A stretch of DNA of 64,000 nt from Viola odorata (Eukaryota > Streptophyta > Magnoliopsida > Malpighiales > Violaceae), in NCBI GenBank assembly GCA_963691705.1, contig OY829545.1, forward strand, positions 34,769,475 through 34,833,474. Reading direction: 5' to 3'. The notes below the pieces were generated by a model that ran no database searches, was not told where the DNA came from, and saw only the letters and a program-made list of their open reading frames with translations. Positions 1 to 8,836 of the stretch are shown piece after piece (position 1 is the first letter of the stretch; each line of letters opens with the position of its first letter). Made by a program: the position numbers and the translations under genes.

Positions 1-10
1 AACACGGAAG

Positions 11-886
11 ATGGATCGGTACTTCCAAGCCCACCCCGTCACAGTACTCACCGACCAGCCTTTGAGAAAAATCTTTAGAAAACCAGAGTCCTTAGGAAGA
101 ATGTTAATTTGGGCAATCGAACTCGAACAATACGGGCTACAGTATAAAGCTAGACCAGCTATTAAAGCCCAAGCGTTAGCGGACTTCATAGCGAAATGCA
201 CATTCACAAATGATGCGCTTACAGACCTGTCAGAAGAGGAGCCAGAGGATTCATACCTCTCGTCCCCAGAAACATATACGGACTTATGGGTTATTCATGT
301 AGACGGAGCAAAAAATCAAGAGTTAGCAGGCATGGGTGTTTTCCTAGTCGGACCAAACGGTATAGAGATACGATATGCCATCAGAATTTTGCAACCATTG
401 TCCAACAATGCGGCTGAATACGAAGAGTTGCTAGTAGGGCTCAGAATAGGAAACAACTTCTCTGTCGAAGCTGCGCACGCCACAGGAGCGGAACGCGGTC
501 CACGCTTAAAGATACGCGGAGATTCTAAACTAATAATAGACCAAGTCCTAGGGAACTCCCAAGCCAGAGAGCCTATCATGATTCAATACCTGGCCAAAGT
601 AAAGCGTGAGCTGTCAGAAATACAGGAAAAAGGCACCCAAGTCACCTTTGAGCATATTCCCAGGGAGGATAATGCGGAGGCTGACAATCTCGCCAAAATG
701 ACAGCCAACTTAGAAGCCTCCGTACCCAAGGATGTGCACTACGGGGAGCTATCCACACCTTCTTTCATGGAAGAACAAGCATCACTTTGCGTGGAGGAAG
801 TAGAGAATGACTGGAGAATCCCAGTAATAAAATATCTGAAGCAGGACGAGCTACCGGCGGAAAACGCAGAAAAAAGAAAATCCTGA
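11..886 (+). pseudogene. Tat-type pol fragment: RT connection and RNase H
   Basis: Residues 1-60 are the end of the RT-linked RNase H and connection of a Ty3/gypsy polyprotein. The extra RNase H follows with all four acidic positions visible: D98 in HVDGA, the glutamate of NNAAEYEELL (near 137), D171 in RGDSKLIIDQ, and D225 in NAEADNLA. It would cut the RNA strand of the RNA-DNA hybrid during reverse transcription in the virus-like particle. The frame ends at 886 through a shift near 870; in another frame the sequence continues directly into the integrase region. The start is simply the first Met in the window, because the true polyprotein starts further left. The domain is well recognised; its activity is lost by the frameshift. 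Confidence 0.85.
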
Positions 887-921
887 AACGAGCGGCACGA
901 TGCACGTACTACAATGGAGAA

Positions 922-1131
922 TTGATCCAGAGATGTTTCTCCCATCCAGCCGCTAAGTGCATATCGGAGCAAGAAGGCCTTCACGTGTTGCGAGAAATTC
1001 ATGAAGGAATATACGGCATGCACGTCGCCAGCGACACCTTGGCAGCCCAAGTCTTTCGATCAGGGTTCTACTGGCCCACTATTCGGAGAGATTGCCACAA
1101 CTTCGTAAAAACCTGTCAGAAATGTCAATAA
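922..1131 (+). pseudogene. Integrase zinc-binding (H2C2) fragment
   Basis: This is the N-terminal zinc-binding region of a retroviral-type integrase: two histidines in REIHEGIYGMH and the pair CQKC at the end form the HHCC site. It continues the Tat polyprotein after the frameshift near 870. A stop directly follows CQKC (about 1129) and another lies near 1148, so it is separated from the catalytic core at 1159. In an intact element this domain helps bind the element's cDNA ends. Confidence 0.8.
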
Positions 1132-1158
1132 TACCCTAAGATCCCTTGAAAACCGGCC

Positions 1159-1998
1159 GTGTCGATTTCAGAGATAGTCGCTCCATGCCCGTTTGCCAAA
1201 TGGGGCATTGACATTTTGGGCCCGTTTCCAAAGGCCAGATCTCAATTAAAATTTGTGGTCGTGGCGATAGACTATTTCACAAAATGGGCAGAAGCAGAGG
1301 CGTTAGCCACCATCACCACTGAGAAAATCTGGCACTTCTTTAAGCACCAAATCATTATGCGATTTGGGATACCTCGTGTACTGGTTAGCGACAACGGAAC
1401 GCCGTTTACGAGCCAATTATTTAGAGATCAGTGTGCAGAATTTCTGATCGAACAAAGGTTCTCTTTCGTAGCGCACCCTCAAACTAATGGCCAGGCCGAA
1501 GTGACCAACCGTAGTATTCTTAGAGGCATCAAAAGAAACCTGGAAGGTTCCAAAAAGAAATGGCCAGACAAACTGCCATACGTATTGTGGGCCTACCGCA
1601 TGACTGTCAAGGCTAGCACGGGAGAAACCCCATTCGCGTTGGCCTTTGGAACAGAAGTCGTCACGCCGGTAGAAATTGGCACCATAAGCCTTCGAGTGGC
1701 TCATTTCAGAGAGGAAACCAATGAAGAAAGGTTACGCGCTAACCTTGATGCACTACCAGAGATACACGAGGAGACTCTCCTAAAAACCCTGCATTACAAA
1801 AGGAAAATGGCACAATACCACAACAGGCAAGTGAGAGAGCGATTGCTTAAAGTAGGGGATCTAGTGCTTAGAGACAGACGAGCAGCAGGGCAGCGCATGG
1901 GGAAGCTTAGCCCAAATTGGGACGGACCATACCGTGTCACCCGCGTTGTAGGGAGAGGAGCATACCATTTGGAAACACTCGATGGGACTCCCCTGTAA
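1159..1998 (+). CDS. Integrase catalytic core and C-terminal part (Tat lineage)
   Basis: 279 open codons. The core shows the first Asp in KWGIDILGPFP, the second in LVSDNGTPF and the Glu in TNGQAEV, the D-D-E triad that joins element cDNA to host DNA. The C-terminal part carries the usual end-of-integrase wording KVGDLVL and GKLSPNWDGPYRV. The frame stops at 1998 inside a motif that normally continues as an NSWN-type ending; that sequence is readable just after the stop, so the last few residues were lost by a point change. There is no independent start: this is a polyprotein piece downstream of the zinc-binding fragment. Confidence 0.85.
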   Translation: MSISEIVAPCPFAKWGIDILGPFPKARSQLKFVVVAIDYFTKWAEAEALATITTEKIWHFFKHQIIMRFGIPRVLVSDNGTPFTSQLFRDQCAEFLIEQRFSFVAHPQTNGQAEVTNRSILRGIKRNLEGSKKKWPDKLPYVLWAYRMTVKASTGETPFALAFGTEVVTPVEIGTISLRVAHFREETNEERLRANLDALPEIHEETLLKTLHYKRKMAQYHNRQVRERLLKVGDLVLRDRRAAGQRMGKLSPNWDGPYRVTRVVGRGAYHLETLDGTPL

Positions 1999-2144
1999 AA
2001 CTCTTGGAACATAGCTCGGCTGAAGCTATACCATGCCAGAAACTAGTCTTTCTTATCCGGTAATATCAGCATTATTCTAACAAATGAATCAGAAGCACTC
2101 TCCGTGTACTTTGCAATTGGAAATATGCAGGCAATGAAGAATGC
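1999..2144 (+). other. Post-integrase spacer of the Tat element
   Basis: A short non-coding stretch between the last integrase codons and the tandem array. The first 20 bases are the displaced end of integrase; no other feature is seen. Confidence 0.5.
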
Positions 2145-2540
2145 CAGGAGTGAAAATCCTATCCTTGTGATGGCTGGTCCTGATCAGACAGCTCACTAAG
2201 ACGAGTCACACCCTGGCATAACATAGCGTTGGGAGTGAAAATCCTATCCTTGTGGTAACCGTGCTCACATAGGTGGCCCATTAAGACGAGGCACGCCCCA
2301 ACGCCCCCGGGAGTGAAAATCCTATCCTTGTGGTAACCGTGCTCACATAGGCGGCCCATTAAGACAAGGCACGCCCTGAGGAGAGAGCAACTCCGTCCTG
2401 GAAGTGAAAATCCTATCCTTGTGGCAACCGTGCTCACACCGACGGACCACTAAGATGAGGCACGCTCCAGAGACGCGAGGTTTCAGCGCTTGGGAGTGAA
2501 AATCCTATCCTTGTGATGCCCGGTCCTGATCAGACGGCTC
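2145..2540 (+). repeat. Five-copy tandem repeat downstream of integrase
   Basis: The block gtgaaaatcctatccttgtg recurs five times, near 2150, 2234, 2312, 2403 and 2495, with periods of about 78-92 bases. The three middle units also share a block reading accgtgctcaca and the block taagacgaggcacgc; the first and last units have a different middle (ggtcctgatcagac). Tandem arrays between pol and the 3' LTR are a known habit of Tat elements. Unit lengths vary by internal insertions. No coding function is evident. Confidence 0.85.
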
Positions 2541-3142
2541 AGAAAACAATGAGCTTGTACTGAGGGGAAAACATGGCTTGAAAATAGCAAGCAAGCTAGT
2601 GAGCTTAAGAGTGAAAACAGTGAGCAAAGGGCACCCAAAAAAGTGAGCTTATGTGCCGTGAGGAGTGTGGTGAGACTTGCGGATTCTCTCCTTAACCCTT
2701 GTCCTCTTGGACGGTTTAAGGATCCTTATTTGGATTTCACTAACATTAACCCCTCTTCCTCTAGTGTTACCTCTAATCTTGTGCTAGTTTCGGAGGATGA
2801 CCCTATGGAGGTGTTGCTCAACGCTTCTCCATGTGTATCATCACTAAAGTTTGCACCTCCAATCTCTTTCTCTTGTAGCACTTTGGTCTTGCCGCATGCT
2901 TTGGACAATATGATATATATTCATTTTATTTGTGTCAATTCCTATCATGATCCCTTCTCACATAGGGTACCATCACACTTACACATGACTTCATATTGCT
3001 ATTTTTCTCACGCTCTAGTTTCATCACGCACCATTGGACCAATTGCTGTTTTGGATCTTCAAGTGGCTGCCCAAAGTTTCTCTTGCTGCGTTCATGAGGT
3101 TCTCACCTTTAGATTTGAGGACGAATCTCCTCGAAGGGGGGG
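2541..3142 (+). pseudogene. Post-gag tail (left copy) with pol deleted
   Basis: Near-identical to 7556-8330. It starts with the protease-to-RT spacer wording (VSLCAVRSVVR, related to the spacer of the other CRM-like copies) and then jumps to the sequence just before the polypurine tract (gaggacgaatctcctcg). No RT, RNase H or integrase remains. Relative to the right copy it lacks about 150 bases between two short repeats reading cgcaccat, a typical small deletion. An open frame from 2643 to 3389 runs through it into the LTR but is a composite, not a gene. Confidence 0.7.
3128..3142 (+). promoter_or_regulatory. Polypurine tract of left copy
   Basis: The purine run gaaggggggg lies directly before the LTR start tgatgatacgagg. 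In Ty3/gypsy elements this tract primes plus-strand DNA synthesis. The matching site of the right copy at 8321-8330 reads gaagggagag. Confidence 0.75.
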
Positions 3143-3947
3143 TGATGATACGAGGTCCGATACTCTAAGCACACGCGAACACGAGTTGGCCGCGCAGAGT
3201 ATGAGGATTCCCGCGCCAACCCTCGCAAACCATGAAGTCATCCGTATAGCCTGCACCACGCTTGAAGAAAGGCCTCGGCCTTGGCCAAACACCAAGTCAC
3301 GCCTAAGGCCAAGCAAGGAGAGTGCGGCCCATGAGCAGCGCACACACGCCCTTGACAAGGAGCACACGACCCATGCCTTCAAGCCTTAGGCTCGCCAAGC
3401 GCCAAGCCCCAAGGCCCATCTCCCAAGCCCGACGCCTCACCCCTTTGTCCAAGGGTAATTTAGGTGTCTTAATGTAATAATTATCAAGGTATAACTAGAA
3501 GGAGATAGCCTCTTTTATACCTTGTCTTTGTTTTGAGTGAATCTTCATAAAGACCAATTTGCTTAGTTAATTTTAGGGTTGCTCTTAGGGTCCTTAGGGC
3601 TCTTCAAGCCACACTATCTCTTCTTGAACAAACCAACCGGGTTGCATACTCAAGTTAACGAGAGGGTCGGCCTTGTCTCAAGAGATCCTTGTAAGTTCTA
3701 TAGAAAGGTTGATTTGCCTTTGTTACAAAGAGGGTTTTCCCTACTTTCAAGTTAATATATGCACTCCATTTCAATACCTCTCTACTCTTCATTCCATTAT
3801 TCCGCTGCCTCAAATACTCCATTAAAACACTTAAACTCACCTTCATCCATTCGACCATCCAAGCTGCCAATCTCTTACCGAGGACTAGATCCAGCTCTAT
3901 CTTTAATTCGGTCTTCTTCTCTACAAAGGAAGCAAGACTATATATCA
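3143..3947 (+). repeat. LTR A of gag-only CRM-like element
   Basis: Begins TGATGATACGAG (or TGATACGAG at 3146) directly after the purine tract and ends TATATCA directly before a primer-binding-type sequence, so both borders are fixed by their neighbours. Length is about 800 bases. The first 240 bases still read as the C-terminal tail of the ancestral polyprotein, as in the other families here. It matches LTR B (8331-8836), except that the first roughly 87 bases are inverted in LTR B and LTR B lacks the last 290 bases. Confidence 0.75.
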
Positions 3948-3950
3948 AGT

Positions 3951-3966
3951 GATGGTGGAGCTCAAG
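3951..3966 (+). other. Primer-binding-type site
   Basis: Four bases after the LTR end lies gatggtggagctc, a degraded form of the TGGTAGCGGAGCT seen after other CRM-like LTRs in this window (16726-16740, 35865-35878, 47672-47686). It would pair with the 3' end of a host tRNA to start minus-strand synthesis. Confidence 0.6.
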
Positions 3967-5143
3967 GCTATCCTCTAGGTTGGCTGAAAGTTTTTCTATT
4001 TTTCTACATTTTCATGGTCGTTCCTCTAAACTGAAAATATTCATTTTGTTGTCGTGTCTTCGGTTCAAACACCTTGTCCTTCCAGTCCTACGGTGGATTG
4101 TTTCCTACCATCGGTTCCACTCATCTTCCAATTCAAACATTTTCCGATTTTAGGTCAAAATTTTATTTTCTAGTGATTTGATCTTGCATAAACACGTTTG
4201 CTGAATTGTTTGGTGCTTATGGTGCTCTTTGTGATTGAAATCTCTATCTTTCTTGAGTTTAATTGTTGCTGTGTTTGGAACTTCCATTGATGAGCCATGA
4301 GAGCCATGTGGACTTAATTTTTTTGCTAGCTAAGTGATTCAAAATTTGTGCACACTTCCTAAGCCGGCCATATCACTCAATTGTGAGCCAAGCATTTCAG
4401 CTTGCTCAATACTCCTCTTCCTCACATAGCCGGCCCTAGGGCAGCATAATTAGCTCCCATTTTTCTTGTCATACACTTTGACACACCTTAGAGACTACGT
4501 GTCATACACTTGCAAATATTACTTAGTCACACACATTCAAACTACATGTCACACATTCAAATATTTTGGTATTTAGTGAAAATTATTTTATGATTTTAAA
4601 CTACTTGTCTTCAACATCAAAAATACTTGTCATACACTCCTTGAGTTCTCTTGCACTTACACACAAAAAAAAAAAAAAAAAGAAAAGAAGAGAAAGAGAC
4701 TAAAAGAGTAAATCAAATCCCTATATTCAAAAAAAGAATATATATATATATATAATACAAGTGAGTCAAAGCAAGAGACTAGTGTGTATGCTTGCATTGG
4801 AAGTGTACTAGTACATCATATGTGTGATTTTGGCAACTTTACTTTCGGCTAGGAATTCTTCTTCAAGCTACGACTTTAAGTAAATTTTTTCGTTTCCCTC
4901 ATTTTCTTCTTCTTTTGATTGAGCTAGCTTTTAGTTGTGTCTTTGGTTTTCCTTCCTTGTTTCCTTCACACACATTCTACTATAAGCTATTTTGGTGTTC
5001 AAATCAAATCATTTTCCTTGAGCATTAATTCGGCTTTCTTACCTTCTTTCCGTGTTGGGTTTTCTTTGCTCTCTTTGTGCTTGCTTTCAGTCGTAGAGTC
5101 ATTGCTAGCCTCAGTATTTGGTTTGCGTTGGAGATAAGAGTGG
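3967..5143 (+). other. Long untranslated leader of gag-only element
   Basis: About 1.2 kb without a supported gene. It holds a block reading catgagagccatgtggact near 4297 that recurs in the leaders of two other copies (near 28793 on the minus strand and near 47321), an A17 run at 4664-4681 and a TA run at 4739-4753. Short open frames here (3759-4034, 4937-5137) show no family resemblance. Long leaders with a packaging signal are usual in plant gypsy elements. Confidence 0.6.
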
Positions 5144-5252
5144 GTGAGTTAGTGAGCGTATTAGAGTGATCGTGTGAAACACGAGAGCCCAAACATGTGA
5201 GGGAGCGACTAACCTTCTTATCACTATCAATTGTGTTTGTGTCTTTTTGCAG
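5144..5252 (+). other. Putative short intron just upstream of gag
   Basis: A donor-like GG|GTGAGTT at 5142-5150, a branch-like GACTAAC near 5208 and a pyrimidine-rich acceptor TTTTTGCAG|GTACC ending at 5252 define 109 bases, 12 bases before the gag ATG. The same three signals in the same order occur in the minus-strand copies at 27840-27960 and 34710-34830, and parts of them near 15800-15870 and 38455-38515. Confidence 0.5.
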
Positions 5253-5264
5253 GTACCTTTCACT

Positions 5265-5762
5265 ATGTCTCACAAAGACACACCCTTGAGTGATGGTTCG
5301 GAGGAATCCTCTCCTCTAAATCCGGCCATGACATCTCTTATGGTCCAGTTGGGCGATACTAGACAAAATGTGGCTGATTTGCAGCACAACGCAATGAAAC
5401 AAGAGCAAGACACAAAGGCCATCTTGGCTGCCATTGCTGCCTTAGCGGCGCAAGTGTCTACACCCACACCCCCACATCCAACCTATCCACCTCCAAATTC
5501 CCCACCAGCCACACATTACCACAAAACCACACGCCCAAATGATCCTACGAGCATTGATTATTATGCCATGCCTCAAACATATGATCACACAGATAGAGCT
5601 AGAGCCGCCAGCCACCATAGCCAAGATGATGAGGTCCATGGCGCCCTTTCGCACCATAGAGCACCTCCAACACTTGATCATAGTCGTCGCCACTTTTTGG
5701 TGGACAGCCATGGCATGGCCTTTCACCGAGAACCTAGCCATCCACATATACAAGCTGTCTAA
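5265..5762 (+). pseudogene. Gag N-terminal part
   Basis: Starts at the ATG at 5265, 12 bases after the putative splice acceptor. The N-terminal signature GSEESSPLNPAMTSLM recurs as GSEESSTLNPAMASLM in the copy at 27829-27590 and in degraded form near 34670, which fixes the start. A proline-, histidine- and threonine-rich stretch follows. The frame stops at 5762; related sequence continues in other frames to the ATG near 6000, so gag is broken here. Gag forms the cytoplasmic particle of the element. Confidence 0.7.
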
Positions 5763-5956
5763 CCCTTCACTCGCCAATATGACATAAGACAACCACCACC
5801 ACAAAACCCCCAACCCGTAGCCTAACCGTTGGCACCTAGACAGCCACAAATTCCCACCCAAAACCAAATCGCCAATCACCTAGTCGTTCCCCTACACAAA
5901 GCCAATGCATATGTTCCACCAATATATGAGAGACAGACCTCCTCCTCCACCTCACT

Positions 5957-7405
5957 ATGAGCATGCTAACAATGCTTGGCGGTTTGACCATGATGAGGTA
6001 TATGAGCAGCGAGGGTTATCGGAACAATGAGGAGAGAGTGGATAACAACCTCTTGAGTATCAAGCTGTCCATTCCTACCTTCGAGGGTAAGGATGACCTT
6101 GATGCATTCCATGAGTGGGAAAATAAGGTGAATCGGTTGTTTGCATGTTACAATTATTCCAAGACAAAGAAAGTGAAGTTAGCTATTGTCGAGTTCACGG
6201 GTTTAGCCATACAATGGTGGGATCGCCTTTGTGAGACACAAAGAGTCGAAGGCAGACCGCCTATTACGACTTGGGAAAAATTGAGGTGTGAGATGAGGCA
6301 TCGCTTTGTGCCTCCACACTACATCTGTGAATTGCACCAGTGCCTCCAACGTTTGTATCAAGGCCCCCGTAGCGTGAGTGATTACTATCACGAGATGCTG
6401 ACTTGTTTGATGAGGGCGAGTATGAATGTGAGTGCGAAAGAAACAATGGCACGATTTATGGCATGCCTACATAAGGACATCTCATATCAGCTTGACTTCC
6501 ACCGTTATGACACCTTGGAAGACATGTTTCATTTAGCGTTGAAGATTGAGAAACAAGTAAGTGCTAAACCGAGACCTCCTTTCAATTCCTGTTCTACTTT
6601 TAAGCCTTCTTGGGATTCTACATCTCCTTCGCCTAAACACACCCTAGACACTAAACAACCCCCATTTTTGTCTAAACCAAACACCTACCCAAACACAACA
6701 CCATGTTCGGCAAATACACCTACACTTACCCCAAACACCAACCCTAACTCTAGAACTCCACATAGGAACATTGAGTGCTTTAAATATGGTGGGAAAGGCC
6801 ATATACGAGCTAAATGTCCTAATCAAAGGATAATGATCTTGCGGGAAGGTGGAGAGGTAGTTAGTGATGATGATGCAGTCGGATTTTTGAGAGGAGGATT
6901 AAGGGATGTGTCACCTTGTCAGACAGGAGGCACAATCGGATTTGTTCATGACTCGGGTGAGGATGATGCCGAGGGTTACACTTGTGTGGAAGTTCCTCAA
7001 TGCTTGGTAGTTAGGCACACCTTGAGCATTAAAGCCAAAGTAGATGACAAGGTACTTGAACAAAGAGAAAACCTCTTCCTCACTCGTGGTTTAGCTAATA
7101 GCATGGTGATCTCAATTCTGGTAGAGAATGGTTGTTGCACTGATGTGGCTAGTGCACTTCTTGTCCACTCTGTAGGGTTATCCACCTCAAAACATCCTAA
7201 ACCCTATGTGCAGAATTGGTTTAATGATGGGAGCTCTGTTAAGGTGACTAAACAAGTGACCATTCCCTTTGCAATTGGTGAGTATGTGGATGAGAGAACT
7301 TGTGATGTGGCAGCAATGTATTTCAGCCATTTGCTTCTTGGTAGGCCGTGGCAATTTGACAAGAGGGTTGTCCACGACGCTTTCCACAACACGTACAAAT
7401 TCTAG
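5957..7405 (+). pseudogene. Gag core, zinc knuckle and protease
   Basis: Contains the gag core with IPTFEGKDDLDAF and QWWDRL, a proline-rich spacer, a CCHC zinc knuckle and the aspartic protease. Two key residues are damaged: the second Cys of the knuckle is Tyr (CFKYGGKGHIRAKC, where relatives have CFKCGGKGH), and the protease signature reads LVENGCC where relatives have VDNGSC, so the catalytic Asp is gone. The protease flap-side motif LLLGRPWQFD is intact. The protein stops at 7405 in a position where relatives continue. Neither RNA binding by the knuckle nor proteolysis is expected from this copy; particle proteins may have been supplied in trans. Confidence 0.85.
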
Positions 7406-8330
7406 CACTTGGGCCGCAAATTCCTTATTCAACCCTTGCCTACTTCCCAAGTGTATGACGACCAAGTCAAGCTCTCCAAGGCGTGTGCCACTTTTACGCT
7501 TCCTCCCAAACCTGCTTTAAAAAATTAGAGGAGTGGAATGAAGAAAGTAAGTGGAGAGATTGAGGAAAATATCGTACATGAAAACAATTGTACCGAGGGG
7601 AAAAACATGTCTTGAAAATAGCAAGCAAGCTAGTGAGCTTAAGAGTGAAAACAGTGAGCAAAGGGCACCCAAAAAAGTGAGCTTATGTGCCATGAGGAGT
7701 GTGGTGAGACTTGCGTATTCTCTCCTTAACCCGTGTCCTCTTGGATGGTTTAAGGATCCTTATTTGAATTTCACTAACACTAACCCCTCTTCCTCTAGTG
7801 TTACCTCTAATCTTGTGCTAGTTTCAGAGGATGACACTACCAAGGTGTTGCTCAACGCTTCTCCATGCGTATCATCACTAAGTTTGCACCTCCTATCTCT
7901 TTCTCTTGTAGCACTTTGGTCTTTCCGCATGCTTTGGACAATATGATACATATTCATTTTATTTGTATCAATTCCGTTCAGTATCCCTTCTCACCTAGGG
8001 TACTATCACACTTGCACATGCCTTCATATTGCTATTTTTCTAATGCTCTCGTTTCATCACGCACCATATGTCCTTTTGTTACTGCTTTTTATTTCCTTAC
8101 ACATGACTATGGGTCCCTCATGATCACCCCTATAGACTCGTTTCCTTGTTCTTTGTGTCTATGCGCTTGTGTAGGTAACAGGAACATCGTATCTTTAGTA
8201 GTTAAACTCTATTGCGCACCATTGGAACAATTGCGACTTTGGATCTTCAAGTGGCTGCCCAAAGTTTCTATTGCTGCATTCGTGAGGTTCTCACCTTTAG
8301 ATTCAAGGACGAATCTCCTCGAAGGGAGAG
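7406..8330 (+). pseudogene. Post-gag tail (right copy) with pol deleted
   Basis: From 7556 it repeats 2541-3142. The sequence before that (7406-7555) is the end of protease and the start of the protease-RT spacer, with frame breaks. RT, RNase H and integrase are absent: the spacer passes directly into the sequence before the polypurine tract at 8321-8330. About 150 bases near 8070-8225 are missing from the left copy. The open frames at 7551-7946 and 7865-8641 are fragments of this non-coding remnant. Confidence 0.7.
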
Positions 8331-8836
8331 GTTTGCGAGGGTTGGCTAGGGAATCCTCATGCTATGCGCGGCCAACTCATGAACGTGTGCGCCTAGAGTA
8401 TCCGAACTCGTATCATGAAGTTGTTCGTCTATCCCGTGCCACACTTGAAGAAAGGCCTCAGCCTTGGCCAAACACCAAGTCACGCCTATGGCCAAGCAAG
8501 GAGAGCGCGGCCCATGAGCAGCGCGCACATGCCCTTGCCAAGGAGCACACGACACATGCCTTCAGGCCTTGCGCTAGCCAAGTGCCAAGCCCCAAGGCCC
8601 ATCTCCCAAGCTCGGCGGCCCACCCCTTTGTCCAAGGGTAATTTAGGTGTCTTAATGTAATAATTATCAACGTATAAATAGAAAGAGATAGCCTCTTTTA
8701 TACCTTGTCTTTGTTTTGAGTGAATATTCACCAAGACCAATTAGCTTAGTTAATTTTAGGGTTACTCTTAGGGTCCTTAGGGCTCTTCAAGCCGCACTAT
8801 CTCTTCTTGAACAAACCATTCGGGTTGCTCAAGAAA
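8331..8836 (+). repeat. LTR B, truncated, with inverted tip
   Basis: Homologous to LTR A, but the first about 87 bases (8330-8416) match the reverse complement of the corresponding tip of LTR A. From tgaag at 8416 both run in the same direction. The TATA-type gtataaatag lies at 8672-8681. After about 8836 the match to LTR A ends and Athila-like sequence begins, so the last roughly 290 bases of the LTR are missing. Confidence 0.75.

Larger units (their letters stand above)
1..2540 (+). mobile_element. Tat-lineage Ty3/gypsy element, 3' part of pol and tandem-repeat tail
   Basis: The left edge of the window lies inside pol. In order it shows the RT-to-RNase H connection, a Tat-type second RNase H domain, the integrase zinc-binding region, the integrase DDE core and a tandem-repeat tail. 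The frame is broken near 870 and stops occur near 1130 and 1148, so the copy is not functional. At about 2541 the sequence changes abruptly to the tail of a CRM-like element that recurs at 7560-8330. No 3' LTR of this Tat copy is present, so it was cut off by that junction. The lineage call rests on the extra RNase H domain and the wording of the integrase. Confidence 0.85.
2541..8836 (+). mobile_element. CRM-like gag-only retrotransposon in tandem arrangement
   Basis: Order on the plus strand: post-gag tail (2541-3142), LTR (3143-3947), primer site, long leader, gag-protease (5265-7405), post-gag tail (7556-8330), second LTR (8331 to about 8836, truncated). The two tails are near-identical over several hundred bases and both lack RT, RNase H and integrase, so the deletion is shared and the family is probably non-autonomous, resembling described gag-only LTR elements. 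Tail-LTR-internal-tail-LTR means a second, left copy shared the first LTR, the usual product of unequal LTR recombination. The right LTR ends abruptly at Athila-like DNA. The CRM-like label rests on relatives in this window. Confidence 0.8.

Noticed and set aside
2145..2540. Regularly spaced repeats that resemble a CRISPR array
   Set aside because: Only five units, spacers are themselves related, unit length varies, and the context is a plant Tat retrotransposon.
5442..5879. Minus-strand frame with hydrophobic Trp-rich composition
   Set aside because: Complement of the Pro/His-rich gag linker; no homologue pattern in the other gag copies.
7865..8641. 258-codon open frame as a real gene
   Set aside because: It spans the pol-deleted tail, the polypurine tract and the inverted LTR tip; it is a chance composite.
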